Below are positions 29,340 to 38,231 of a stretch of 64,000 nucleotides of DNA, one piece after another. Made by a program: the position numbers and the translations under genes. The DNA is taken from contig NZ_CP054691.1 of assembly GCF_013348785.1 (NCBI RefSeq), positions 3,286,001-3,350,000 on the forward strand. Reading direction: 5' to 3'. The stretch comes from Gordonia sp. X0973. Lineage in GTDB: Bacteria > Actinomycetota > Actinomycetes > Mycobacteriales > Mycobacteriaceae. The notes under the pieces were generated by a model. That model did no database searches, was not told where the DNA came from, and saw nothing but the letters and a program-made list of their open reading frames with translations. Within the stretch, counting starts at the first letter, position 1. Each line of letters begins with the position of its first letter.

Positions 29340-29825
29340 CTAGCGACGAACCGGCTCGCGATAGAGCCGCAGGATCGGGCCGACCGTCACCGCCACCAGG
29401 AGTAGGACGAAGACGACGACCACGGGCAGCCACACGTACTGTCCGTCCGTGCCGATCGCGGTGATCACATTGATCGCGGTCAACAGCAGGATCACCACCG
29501 CCGCGACGTCGAACATCATGTTTCTGGTGAGCGCGTCGAAGGCAGGCCGCCGCCGCTCGGACAGCCAGTATTCGCGGTGCGGGGTGTTGATCATCGAGTC
29601 GGGCAGACGCGGAGCGAAGACGCCGACGGCCACCATCACGACGGTGGTCGCCACCGCCGTCAGGCCGGTCGTCACCAGGTATTCGCCGCGTCCGGCCCAT
29701 CGGTCGACCTGGCCGTCGATCCCCCAGTGCATCGGCACCCGATCCGGCGCGGCCACCGCCACCCAGATCCATGTGAGCACAACGCCCACCCAGGTGAGGG
29801 CCAAGGTCCACAGACTTCGCGACAC
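29340..29825 (-). CDS. DUF1648-type membrane protein
   Basis: About 161 residues with four membrane helices. The segment PDRVPMHWGIDGQVDRWAGR, with its invariant H-W/F-x-x-x-G pattern after the first helix, is the DUF1648 signature, also found in SdpI-like immunity proteins. A GTG at 29823-29825 is the likely start; upstream codons read antisense to the next gene. Its end faces the acyl-CoA dehydrogenase end three bases away. Function is unknown. Confidence 0.78.
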   Translation of the reverse strand: MSRSLWTLALTWVGVVLTWIWVAVAAPDRVPMHWGIDGQVDRWAGRGEYLVTTGLTAVATTVVMVAVGVFAPRLPDSMINTPHREYWLSERRRPAFDALTRNMMFDVAAVVILLLTAINVITAIGTDGQYVWLPVVVVFVLLLVAVTVGPILRLYREPVRR

Positions 29826-29861
29826 AGCGTCAAACCTACTGGGAAACGCTACTGTGCAGGA

Positions 29862-30269
29862 ATGAGCGACGACTCCGACGTGGACGACGGCGACTACACC
29901 GTCGAGCAGTTGCAGCCCGAGGACATGCTCGCCGACGAGGAGGTCGGCGACATCCTCGACCGCGGATACTCGCCGCCCGATCACCCGCCGCATGACTACG
30001 CCCGGGGCAACGACATTCACGAGACCCTCGACGAGCGACTCGCCGAGGAGGAACCGGACACCACCTACGACCCCGATTCCGACGACGGCCTCGACGACGA
30101 TTTCCCCGCCTCAGACGAGGTGGGCGGCCGCCGCGCCGGCCGACTGGTCGGCCCCGACGACGGCGTCATGTCCGACGACGACGAGCAACTCCTCGGCACC
30201 GATGTGGGGGTCGACGGTGCCGGCGCCTCCGCCGAGGAGGCTGCCGTCCATATCATCGATCCCGACTGA
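29862..30269 (+). CDS. DUF5709 acidic protein
   Basis: A 135-residue, strongly acidic protein without membrane segments. The opening DDGDYTVEQLQPEDMLAD, GDILDRGYSPPDHPP and ETLDERLAEEEPD are typical of DUF5709 proteins in mycolic-acid actinobacteria. It is probably mostly disordered. The ATG lies at 29862. Its role is unknown. It is divergent from the DUF1648 gene. Confidence 0.85.
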   Translation: MSDDSDVDDGDYTVEQLQPEDMLADEEVGDILDRGYSPPDHPPHDYARGNDIHETLDERLAEEEPDTTYDPDSDDGLDDDFPASDEVGGRRAGRLVGPDDGVMSDDDEQLLGTDVGVDGAGASAEEAAVHIIDPD

Positions 30270-30276
30270 CGATCCC

Positions 30277-30348
30277 GGGTCTCGATACGGTTCCTCGCCT
30301 ACCACCCCGGATCGACTCGACCACCCCGGATCCACCGTATCGAGACCC
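30277..30348. repeat. Inverted repeat with internal direct repeats (family 2)
   Basis: GGGTCTCGATACGGT (30277-30291) and its exact complement (30334-30348) flank two copies of ACCACCCCGGATC. A related, more decayed copy lies at 54627-54725. The element begins eight bases after the DUF5709 stop and precedes the FadR-type regulator; it could form a terminator hairpin. Confidence 0.85.
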
Positions 30349-30361
30349 ACCCGACCAACAC

Positions 30362-30372
30362 TGGTCTGACCA
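30362..30372. promoter_or_regulatory. FadR-type operator
   Basis: TGGTCTGACCA is an exact match to the TGGTnnnACCA pattern bound by FadR-subfamily GntR regulators. It lies 36 bases before the gene for such a regulator, with another TGACCA half-site at 30383-30388. Autoregulation is likely. Confidence 0.75.
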
Positions 30373-30408
30373 CTTGACAGGCTGACCAATCGGCGACATG
30401 CTCGACGG

Positions 30409-31149
30409 GTGACCTTCCAACCCGTCGTGAAGCGCTCCGTCTCCGACGACGTCTTCGACCAGATCGCCGCCCGCGTCGTCAGCGGCGACCTGTCCGTCGG
30501 GGCGTCGCTGCCCAGCGAGCGCGACCTGGCCGCCGCGCTCGGAGTCTCCCGACCGGCGGTCCGCGAAGCGCTCAAACGCCTCGACGCCTCGGGCCTCGTC
30601 CACATCCGGCAGGGCGACGCGACGACGGTGCGCGACATCCGCCGCGACGGCGGTCTCGACCTCCTGCCGCTGCTCCTGGTCCACGACGGTCAGCTCGACT
30701 TCCGGGTGGCCCGGTCGGTGATCGAAGCACGCGCCCAGATCGCGCCCATCGTCGCCGGTCTCGCCGCGCAGCGCCTCGACGAATCCGCCGCCGCAGACCT
30801 GCGCACCCTCGTCGACGAGATCGCGGCGCAGACCGATCCGCTGCAGTTGCAGATCCTCGCGCTGCGGTTCTGGGACGGGATCGTCGACGGCGCCGATTCG
30901 CTCGTCTACCGGCTCATGTTCAACACGCTGCGGGCCGCCTACGAGCCCGCGCTGCCCGCGCTTTCCGCCGCGATGGCCGGCGAGGTCGGCCAGGTCGACG
31001 GCTACCGCGCCCTGCTCGCGGCGTTGACCGCGCACGACCCGGCGGCCGCCCGTCGCGCGGCGGATGACCTGCTGTCGCCGAGCACTTCTGCCCTCCTCGC
31101 CGTCTTCGACGCGGCGAGCACCTTCCAAGGAGACACCGATGGCCACTGA
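30409..31149 (+). CDS. GntR/FadR-family transcriptional regulator
   Basis: A 246-residue regulator. The N-terminal winged helix (residues 8-75) has LPSERDLAAALGVSRPAVREALKRL, split here as LPSERDLAAALGVS and RPAVREALKRL, the GntR hallmark. The C-terminal part is an all-helical FCD-like ligand domain. FadR-type members sense acyl-CoA or organic acids; the ligand here is unknown. The start is GTG 30409. Its end overlaps the next gene by 11 bases, so the fatty-acid hydroxylase is its probable target. An operator match lies upstream. Confidence 0.88.
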   Translation: MTFQPVVKRSVSDDVFDQIAARVVSGDLSVGASLPSERDLAAALGVSRPAVREALKRLDASGLVHIRQGDATTVRDIRRDGGLDLLPLLLVHDGQLDFRVARSVIEARAQIAPIVAGLAAQRLDESAAADLRTLVDEIAAQTDPLQLQILALRFWDGIVDGADSLVYRLMFNTLRAAYEPALPALSAAMAGEVGQVDGYRALLAALTAHDPAAARRAADDLLSPSTSALLAVFDAASTFQGDTDGH

Positions 31150-31828
31150 TCACACTGTCGCCACGACGAACCGGACCACGCGGCCGGCCCGCCCCCGAAT
31201 CACCACGCTGCGCGCCGCGACGGCCGAGTTCTGGCGGCACCCGTCGCCCTGGATGATCGCGGTACCGCTGGTCGGCGCGCTGATCGCCCGGATCCTGCTG
31301 GGCGATTGGCAGTGGACCGACGCGCTCGTCGTCGCCCTGCTGCTCGCCGTCTCACCGGTGACCGAGTGGCTCATCCACGTCGGAATCCTGCATTGGCGCC
31401 CACGCAAGGTCGGGCGGATCACCGTCGACTCGATCCTGGCTCGTGACCACCGCCGTCATCACCGCGACCCGCGCGACATCCCGTTGATCTTCATCCCGTG
31501 GCCGGTGCTCGTCGGGCTGCTCCCGGTGCTGACGGTGATCGGCGTCTTCGCCTTTCCCCGGACGGCTCTGGGCATGACCTTCCTGCTCACGGTCACCGCC
31601 TTCTTGATGTTCTACGAGTGGATCCACTTCCTGATCCACACCGACTACAAGCCGCGGCACCGCCCGTATCGGGCGGTGTATAAGAACCACCGCTACCACC
31701 ACTTCAAGAACGAGCACTTCTGGTACACGGTGACCACCTCGGGGACCGCGGACCGCGTCCTCGGCACCTATCCGGACCCGGCGAGCGTCCCCACGTCGAA
31801 GACCGCCAAGAACCTACACGGCGTCTAG
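31139..31828 (+). CDS. Sterol desaturase/fatty acid hydroxylase family membrane protein
   Basis: A 229-residue di-iron membrane enzyme. Histidine clusters are in place: HVGILH near residue 80, DHRRHHRD near 103, HFLIHTDYKPRH near 165 and KNHRYHHFKNEHF near 186. Membrane helices lie at about 35-70 and 118-160. The family hydroxylates or desaturates lipid chains using oxygen. The ATG at 31139 has AAGGAG upstream and lies inside the end of the GntR gene. The stop overlaps the stop of the convergent gene. Confidence 0.88.
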   Translation: MATDHTVATTNRTTRPARPRITTLRAATAEFWRHPSPWMIAVPLVGALIARILLGDWQWTDALVVALLLAVSPVTEWLIHVGILHWRPRKVGRITVDSILARDHRRHHRDPRDIPLIFIPWPVLVGLLPVLTVIGVFAFPRTALGMTFLLTVTAFLMFYEWIHFLIHTDYKPRHRPYRAVYKNHRYHHFKNEHFWYTVTTSGTADRVLGTYPDPASVPTSKTAKNLHGV

Positions 31829-32103
31829 ACGTCGGTGAAGTGCTCGGCGCGCGGCGCACCGTCGAAATAGGGGCTGATCGCGGCGATCCACTGCCCGAAG
31901 GCCTCGGTCTTGCCCGCCGCCCGGTGGGCGTCGATGGAATCCCACTCGATCAGCAGGATGAACCGGTTGGGCGACTCGATCCCCCGCGTCATGCGGATGG
32001 ACCGTTGCCCCGCGACCCCGTCGATCCCGGCCTTGGCGGCCTGATGCGCCTTCTCGAAGGCGTCGGCATCGGTCACGTCGAAAATTGCCACTTCTTGAAC
32101 CAT
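31825..32103 (-). CDS. Antibiotic biosynthesis monooxygenase (ABM) domain protein
   Basis: A 92-residue ferredoxin-like protein. The pattern VAIFDVTDADAFEKAH, then IESPNRFILLIEWDSIDAH and AFGQWIAAISPYF, is the ABM fold found in small monooxygenases and haem-degrading relatives. The start ATG at 32101-32103 follows the typical short family length. It is convergent with the fatty acid hydroxylase and their stop codons overlap by three bases. The substrate is unknown. Confidence 0.83.
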   Translation of the reverse strand: MVQEVAIFDVTDADAFEKAHQAAKAGIDGVAGQRSIRMTRGIESPNRFILLIEWDSIDAHRAAGKTEAFGQWIAAISPYFDGAPRAEHFTDV

Positions 32104-32260
32104 GAACTCGAAGGTAGGCCCCGACGCCGACCCGCGTACGGCACTTGTTCGTTCTGGCGGCGCATGGCCGTGCGGGCTGCCGCGACGGCACAGCGGACAA
32201 ACCGCCCAGCCGTGCGTGCTGCTTAGGTTCTCCAAGAGTCAACGGCTACCCTGGCACGTT

Positions 32261-34450
32261 GTGACTGCGAGCTCGACGACCACGGCCACCGGTGATTCGA
32301 CCAAGGATCCCGGTGCCCCCTCGACGAACGCCAAGCCCATCGCCTACCGCCACGACCTCGACGGTCTGCGCGGTCTCGCCATCGCCTTGGTCGCAATCTT
32401 CCACGTCTGGTTCGGTCGGGTTTCCGGTGGCGTCGACGTCTTCCTGACGCTGTCGGGCTACTTCTTCATCGCCTCGCTCCTCAAGCACGTCACCGTCACC
32501 AACAAGCCGTCGTCGACGTGGCGCGAGGCACTCAACCCGTGGCCCCGCCTCTCGCGGCTGCTGCGCCGGCTGCTGCCCGCGCTCTACCTGGTGCTCGCCG
32601 GCATCGTCGTGCTGATCGCGGTGGTCATGCCGATCTCGCGCTTCGGGCCGCTCGGCCAAGAGGTCATCGCGTCGGCGCTGTACTACCAGAACTACCTGCT
32701 GGCACTGAACTCGCAGGACTACGCCGCGGCCTCCTCGGCGGCCAGCCCGATGCAGCACCTGTGGTCGATGTCGATGCAGGGCCAATTCTTCGTCGGCACC
32801 CTGCTGTTCGCCCTCGCCTTCGGCGGCGTCCTGAAGCTGGCCGCGCTGCGCTGGCCCAAGGTGGGCAACCCCCGCACCATCAAGTGGATCGTCGGCCTGA
32901 GCCTGCTGGCCGTCACGGTGGTCTCCTTCGCCTGGGCCAACTACCGGCATTCGGTCAACCAGCCGGTCAACTACTACGACACGATCGCCCGCCTGTGGGA
33001 GCCGCTGGCCGGTGGCCTGCTGGCCATCTGGATGCCGCGGATCGTGATGAGCCGCGCGGTCCGCAACCTGCTGACCGTGATCGCGCTGCTGATGATCATC
33101 ACCTCCGGCTGGTGGATCATGGGGGTCGAGGAATACCCGGCCGCGCTGGCACTGGTCCCGGCCGGTGCCACCCTGATCATCATCTGGACCGGCTCCGCGG
33201 CCACGCGACCCGCCGACGATCCCGTCATCGACGTCGACGACAACCGGGACATGAACGCCCTGATGGCCCAGCCCGGGATGATGTGGCTGGGCAACATCGC
33301 CTACTCGCTGTACCTGATCCACTGGCCGCTGCTGATCTTCTACTTGACGTGGCGCCAGGAGGAGAAGGCGACCTTCCTGGAGGGCACCGCCATCCTCGCG
33401 GTGTCGGTGCTACTCGCGTGGGCCGTCAGCCGGTTCGTGGAGACGCCGCTGCGGGCCGGGCGCGGCACCGATTTCTCGCCGCTGTACCGGCGCGGCCTGG
33501 TCGTCTTCCTGGTGTTGGCGACCGTCGCGGCGGGCACCACGTCGGTGGCGTGGATCCGCCACCAGGCGAATATCAAGGTCGACACGATGAACCTCGACCC
33601 CACGCTCTACCCGGGCGGCATGGCCTTCTGGGCCGGAGTCCCGACGCCGCACATGCCCCCGCAGCCGCCGCCGGAGGCCGCGCTGATGGACCGCGGCGCG
33701 ACGTGGGACGGCAAGCCTAACCAGCGCATGATCACCTGGTGGGACGACGACACCGTCAAGGTCGGCGTCTACGGGGACGTGACCGCCAAGCGCACGGTGG
33801 CGATCGCCGGCGGCTCGCACGCCGACATGTGGCTGCCCGCCCTCGACGTCCTCGGCAAGAAGCACCATTTCAAGGTGACCACCTACGTCAAGGTGGGCTG
33901 CGCGCTGGTCAAGTCCCACGTCTTCAAGTGGTACGGCCGCGACCGCCCCGACTGCAACCGGTGGGCGGCCAAGGTGATGAAGCGCCTGGAGCAGGACAAG
34001 CCGGATGTCATCATCACCAACAGCACGCGGCCGACCGAGGCCGAGGACCACCGTCCGGGCGACTACCTGCCGATCGACTACACCGAGGTCTTCGACGATT
34101 TCAAGGCCTGGAACCAGCGCGTCATCGCCATCCGCGATACGCCGTGGACCCACCTGAAGCCCAAGCAGACCCCGGCGGAGTGCCTGATGTCCGGCCGCAA
34201 GCCGCAGGTGTGCGGTGTCGAGCAGAAGGTCGCGCTCGCCCCCGTCGACCCGGCACTCAAGATCGCGCCCAACTACCCCAACATCACCTTCCTCGACTAC
34301 ACGAAGGCGTTGTGCAAAGACGGGTACTGCCCGGCCGTCGTCGGCAATATCGTCGTCTACCGTGACATACATCACTTGACGGCCACCTTCGCCCGCAGCA
34401 TGGCCCCTGCGCTGGAGAAAGACATGGGCAAGGCCCTCGGCTGGTGGTAG
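32261..34450 (+). CDS. Membrane acyltransferase with C-terminal SGNH domain (OatA-like)
   Basis: About 729 residues. The acyltransferase-3 domain (residues 25-420) has about ten helices and opens with RHDLDGLRGLAIALVAIFHVW-like text (RHDLDGLRGLA, FHVW), carrying the conserved Arg and His. A linker leads to an extracytoplasmic SGNH hydrolase-like domain with AGGSHADMW near residue 512 and DIHHLT near the C-terminus as the Ser and Asp-x-x-His elements. Such proteins O-acetylate peptidoglycan or other cell-wall glycans. The start is probably GTG 32261, with no clear ribosome site. Confidence 0.88.
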   Translation: MTASSTTTATGDSTKDPGAPSTNAKPIAYRHDLDGLRGLAIALVAIFHVWFGRVSGGVDVFLTLSGYFFIASLLKHVTVTNKPSSTWREALNPWPRLSRLLRRLLPALYLVLAGIVVLIAVVMPISRFGPLGQEVIASALYYQNYLLALNSQDYAAASSAASPMQHLWSMSMQGQFFVGTLLFALAFGGVLKLAALRWPKVGNPRTIKWIVGLSLLAVTVVSFAWANYRHSVNQPVNYYDTIARLWEPLAGGLLAIWMPRIVMSRAVRNLLTVIALLMIITSGWWIMGVEEYPAALALVPAGATLIIIWTGSAATRPADDPVIDVDDNRDMNALMAQPGMMWLGNIAYSLYLIHWPLLIFYLTWRQEEKATFLEGTAILAVSVLLAWAVSRFVETPLRAGRGTDFSPLYRRGLVVFLVLATVAAGTTSVAWIRHQANIKVDTMNLDPTLYPGGMAFWAGVPTPHMPPQPPPEAALMDRGATWDGKPNQRMITWWDDDTVKVGVYGDVTAKRTVAIAGGSHADMWLPALDVLGKKHHFKVTTYVKVGCALVKSHVFKWYGRDRPDCNRWAAKVMKRLEQDKPDVIITNSTRPTEAEDHRPGDYLPIDYTEVFDDFKAWNQRVIAIRDTPWTHLKPKQTPAECLMSGRKPQVCGVEQKVALAPVDPALKIAPNYPNITFLDYTKALCKDGYCPAVVGNIVVYRDIHHLTATFARSMAPALEKDMGKALGWW

Positions 34451-34602
34451 CAAAACTTCGGCTGGCTAACTAAGTATCAGGTGGCTCCCAGGTTCGATCG
34501 TTAGACTGCCTGCATTAGCAAGCACGCCCGCGACGCCACGCGGGGGCCGATGACCGCAGCGCCGCGGCATCGAGCGCACACGTACTTGAGGGGCTTGATT
34601 CG

Positions 34603-35991
34603 ATGACCAGCACAGTCAGCACGCGGGAACTCCCGCGCGGTGGCAGCGCCGGCGCGCCCGCCCCCACCTCGGCCACCGGCGCGGCCACCCCGGCGCCGAA
34701 GTCCGCCAAGCGCAGCTATCTGCACCACCTCGACCTGATCCGCGCGACGACCTTCGCGCTCGTCATCTTCGTGCACGTCCTCACCCAGACCGCCGACGAG
34801 GTCAACAGCATCGGTGTGACCAGCACCGGGCTGCTGCTGCACTTCACCCGCAACACCTTCTTCGCGCTGACCGGGTTCGTGCTGACCTACCAGTACTACG
34901 GTCGCGAGGACTTCACCACCTGGTCGTTCTGGCGCCGACGCATCAAGCTGGTCGCCTACCCGTACGTGATCTTCACCGCCGTCTACTTCGTCGTGAAGAT
35001 CCTGATCCCGCAGGGCCGGCTGTCGCAGGGCACCAAGGACCTCGGCGGATACCTCTGGGGCGGCGTCACCGGCTCGTCGTCCTTCCGCGATTTCCCGGCG
35101 ACGGTGAGCGGCGACCTGGCGGAGTTCGGCCGCAACCTCGCCTGGGGCCTCGGCGGCGGCGGCTTCCACATGTACTTCCTGTTCGTGATGGTCCAGGTCT
35201 ACCTGCTGTTCCCGCTGCTCCTGTGGCTGCTGCAGGCCACCAAGGGATTCCACGCCGTCGTGCTCACGTCGTCGCTGGCGCTTCAGGTCCTGATCACGGT
35301 CACCATCACGCACTGGCTGCCCGGCTCGGACCCCTGGTGGCACCATTACGCGACCTTCATCCCCTATCAGTTCTTCCTGGTGTACGGCGCCGTCGCGGCG
35401 ATCCACCGCGACGCCATCGCCCGAGCGCTCACCGGACCGAACAAGGCCTATCTGTTGAGCGGTCTGGGCGTGGCGCTGCTCGGTACCGGCGCCTACGCGA
35501 TGTTCGAGTTCCTACGCCGCGTCTCGGCGAAGGCCGCGGACGCCGCACCCGGCCAGGCTCCGGCTCCCAGCACCTCGTCCGGCCCGTTCGAGCCGACGCT
35601 GCTGCCGTTCCTGATCGTCGCCATCGCCTGCCTCTACGCGGTCGCGCTGACCTGGGGCACACGCTGGCGCGCGCGGACCCCACGCTTCGCCCGTTTCGTC
35701 TCCTTCGCCTCCAACCGCTCCTTCGGCGTCTTCCTGGTCCACGTGTTGGTGCTGTTCTTCGTGCTCGGGATGAACTGGCACGGGGAGGGTTCCTGGATCA
35801 TGCGGACGATCCCGCAGCCGTTCGGCACCGCGACCGTCTACGCGTTGACCCTGGTCGGATCGATCCTGCTCGTCGAACTCCTGCGTCGTCTGCCCGGCTC
35901 GGTGTACACCACCGGCCGGCCCCGGCTGCCCCTGCCGAAACTGGGCCGACGGGCTAGCGCAGCACCGTCGACAGCAGCGCCCGCGGCCTAG
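34603..35991 (+). CDS. Membrane acyltransferase-3 family protein
   Basis: A 462-residue acyltransferase-3 protein without an SGNH domain. After a 35-residue low-complexity Ala/Pro start comes YLHHLDLIRATTFALVIFVH, the first helix with its conserved Arg and His, then nine to ten further helices. GAGGGG-like sequence precedes the ATG. It may transfer acyl groups to surface glycolipids or polysaccharide. It follows the OatA-like gene by 150 bases. Its last 38 bases overlap the convergent DUF218 gene. Confidence 0.85.
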   Translation: MTSTVSTRELPRGGSAGAPAPTSATGAATPAPKSAKRSYLHHLDLIRATTFALVIFVHVLTQTADEVNSIGVTSTGLLLHFTRNTFFALTGFVLTYQYYGREDFTTWSFWRRRIKLVAYPYVIFTAVYFVVKILIPQGRLSQGTKDLGGYLWGGVTGSSSFRDFPATVSGDLAEFGRNLAWGLGGGGFHMYFLFVMVQVYLLFPLLLWLLQATKGFHAVVLTSSLALQVLITVTITHWLPGSDPWWHHYATFIPYQFFLVYGAVAAIHRDAIARALTGPNKAYLLSGLGVALLGTGAYAMFEFLRRVSAKAADAAPGQAPAPSTSSGPFEPTLLPFLIVAIACLYAVALTWGTRWRARTPRFARFVSFASNRSFGVFLVHVLVLFFVLGMNWHGEGSWIMRTIPQPFGTATVYALTLVGSILLVELLRRLPGSVYTTGRPRLPLPKLGRRASAAPSTAAPAA

Positions 35992-36598
35992 CCAACAGCG
36001 CCTCGCGCGCATGATTGCGCGCGATCGTCCACCGCGCACAATCCGGGCACGGCGCCTCGACGCCGATCGGGTCGGGCCCGTCGAGGCGGCACAGGGCGAT
36101 CGCCCGGTCCAGGTGGAACCCCTGGGTCACCAGCACGACCTTCGACAACCCGAATTCCGAGCGCGCTCGCGAGCAACTGCGCTCGGTGTCGTATCCGGCC
36201 GGGTCGTCGCGGATCGCCGACGACGGGATCCCCGCCCGCTCCAAGTAGGCGCGCATCACGTCGGTCTCGCTGCCGTAGCGCGACGACCCGTTGCCCGAGT
36301 TGAGGATCGTCGTGACGCGGCCGGACCGGTACAGCCCGATCGCGGTGTCGAGCCGTGCGCGCACGTAGACACCGGGTTCGCCGTCGCTGACCTTCGCGCC
36401 GAGGACCAACGCCGTCGATCCGGCCGGCACGTCGGCGGGGACCACCTCCCGGGTCCGGGCGGCGAAATACACCCACGTGTTCGCCGCCGCGACGATTCCC
36501 TCGACGACCACCAGCGCGACGAGTACCAATCGGCCGAGTACCGCCGGAGGCCGCCGCCTTGGTCGAGTCGTCACCCCGCCACCGTAGGCGATGGTCAC
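35954..36598 (-). CDS. DUF218 (SanA/YdcF-like) membrane-anchored protein
   Basis: A 214-residue protein with one N-terminal membrane helix (about 18-42) and a DUF218 domain. Signature pieces are STALVLGAKVSDG, ILNSGNGSSRYGSETDVM and KVVLVTQGFHLDRAIALC. In Escherichia coli SanA and YdcF affect envelope permeability and cofactor binding; no catalytic role is assigned here. The start at GTG 36598 or the GTG at 36574 are both possible. Its 3' end overlaps the neighbouring acyltransferase gene tail to tail. Confidence 0.84.
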   Translation of the reverse strand: MTIAYGGGVTTRPRRRPPAVLGRLVLVALVVVEGIVAAANTWVYFAARTREVVPADVPAGSTALVLGAKVSDGEPGVYVRARLDTAIGLYRSGRVTTILNSGNGSSRYGSETDVMRAYLERAGIPSSAIRDDPAGYDTERSCSRARSEFGLSKVVLVTQGFHLDRAIALCRLDGPDPIGVEAPCPDCARWTIARNHAREALLARPRALLSTVLR

Positions 36599-36687
36599 TC
36601 CCGACCACGACTGTGACGTACCTTTCCCCCGGCGACAGGCGTGAGGCTAGGCTGATCGCAAGTTTGCTGCCTGCGGAGGGGAAATCA

Positions 36688-38145
36688 ATGCAGTACATGC
36701 CCGTCACCTCGTCCATGTTCCTGATCGCAGAGACCCGTGAGCAGCCCATGCACGTGGGCGGTTTGCAGCTGTTCATCCCGCGCGAAGGCCAGACCGCGGA
36801 GGAACTCGCCGACGAGGTGCAGGCCGCGTTCACCTCCGACATGGCGATCAGCGAGATCTTCCGCCGCCGGCCGGCCCAGCCGTTCAGCCTGGTCGGTTCG
36901 GTCGCCTGGAGTGTCGACGACGAGCTCGACATGGCCTATCACGTGCGCCGCATCGCGCTGCCGAAGCCGGGGCGCATCCGCGAGCTCTTCCACTACGTCT
37001 CGCTCAACCACTCGACGCTGCTCGACCGGTCGCGCCCGATGTGGGAATGCCACATCATCGAAGGGCTCGCCGACGGCCGGCTCGCGCTCTATACCAAGGT
37101 CCACCACTCCCTCGTCGACGGCGTCACCGCGATGCGCCTGCTCGCGCGCACGTTGTCCGACGATCCGGACAACCGCACCTGCACCGCCCCCTGGGACGAT
37201 CGCCTGCGCCGGCGCAAGGCGGCCGCGCTCGACGACCCGGAGCGCGCGGTCGTCGACCCGCGGACCGTATCCGAGGTGCAGCGACCGGGCTCCGGGCTCC
37301 TCGACGGCCTGCGCAAGCAGGTCGGGGCCGCCGCCGACATCGCCGGGCAGGTCGCCGGCCTGGTCCCGGCGGCCGGGCAGGTGGCGTGGAAGGCGATCAA
37401 CGACGAGGACTTCGTCGCCCCCGGGACGTTCGCGCCCCGCTCGATGTTCGACGTGCCGATCGGCGGTGCCCGACGATTCGCCGCGGATCAGTGGTCGGTG
37501 TCGCGGATGAAGGCCGTGTCCGAGGCCCTGGACGTCACCATCAACGACATCGTCCTGGCCATGTGCAGCTCGGCGTTGCGCACCTACATGATCGAGAACG
37601 ACTCCCTCCCCGAGGATCCGCTGATCGCGATGGTCCCGGTGTCGATGCACGTCGGCAGCGACGACGACGGCAACGCGGTGAGCGCGGTGATGGCCAACCT
37701 CGCCACCGACGACCCGGACCCGGCCTCACGGCTGCGGACGCTGGCCGCGTCGATGCGCGCGAGCAAGAACATCATCCGCGGACTGCGGCCGATCCAGGCG
37801 CTGGCCCTGGGCGCGGCGACCCTCGCCCCGCTGGCCTTCATGTCCATCCCGGGGTTCGTCAACTTCACCCCGCCACAGTTCAACCTGATCATCTCGAACG
37901 TGCCCGGCCCCCGCGACCAGATGTATTGGAACGGCGCCCAGCTCGACGGCTGCTACCCGGTTTCGATCGCCACCTCGGGTAACGCGCTCAACATCACACT
38001 GACGTCGGCCGCCGACCAGATCGGCTTCGGCCTGATCGGCGCGCGGGCACAGTTGCCCAGCCTGCAGCGCATGCTCGACTATCTCGAAGACGGCCTGGTG
38101 GAGTTGGAGAAGGTGGTGGCACAGGCCACCGACCAGCGAAGTTAG
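36688..38145 (+). CDS. Wax ester synthase/diacylglycerol acyltransferase (WS/DGAT)
   Basis: A 485-residue WS/DGAT enzyme, which esterifies diacylglycerol or long-chain alcohols with acyl-CoA to make storage triacylglycerol or wax esters. The catalytic HHSLVDG motif is at residues 139-145 (HHxxxDG). The family-typical start MQYMPVTSSMFL and the late PLFN-like segment FNLIISNVPGPRDQMYWNG (split as LIISNVPGPRDQ) are present. GGAGGGG lies before the ATG. This class is abundant in oil-storing mycolic-acid actinobacteria. Confidence 0.95.
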   Translation: MQYMPVTSSMFLIAETREQPMHVGGLQLFIPREGQTAEELADEVQAAFTSDMAISEIFRRRPAQPFSLVGSVAWSVDDELDMAYHVRRIALPKPGRIRELFHYVSLNHSTLLDRSRPMWECHIIEGLADGRLALYTKVHHSLVDGVTAMRLLARTLSDDPDNRTCTAPWDDRLRRRKAAALDDPERAVVDPRTVSEVQRPGSGLLDGLRKQVGAAADIAGQVAGLVPAAGQVAWKAINDEDFVAPGTFAPRSMFDVPIGGARRFAADQWSVSRMKAVSEALDVTINDIVLAMCSSALRTYMIENDSLPEDPLIAMVPVSMHVGSDDDGNAVSAVMANLATDDPDPASRLRTLAASMRASKNIIRGLRPIQALALGAATLAPLAFMSIPGFVNFTPPQFNLIISNVPGPRDQMYWNGAQLDGCYPVSIATSGNALNITLTSAADQIGFGLIGARAQLPSLQRMLDYLEDGLVELEKVVAQATDQRS

Positions 38146-38231
38146 GTAAGCCTGGGAGGCGTGACACGGGGTCGAACCTCTACCGTATTCACGACGGTAT
38201 GTAGTACCTGCTCGTGTTGACGAAAGGCGAG

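Noticed and set aside
38214..38231. Upstream GTG start for the Fe-S reductase
   Set aside because: No ribosome site precedes it, whereas GAAAGG is well placed for GTG 38232.
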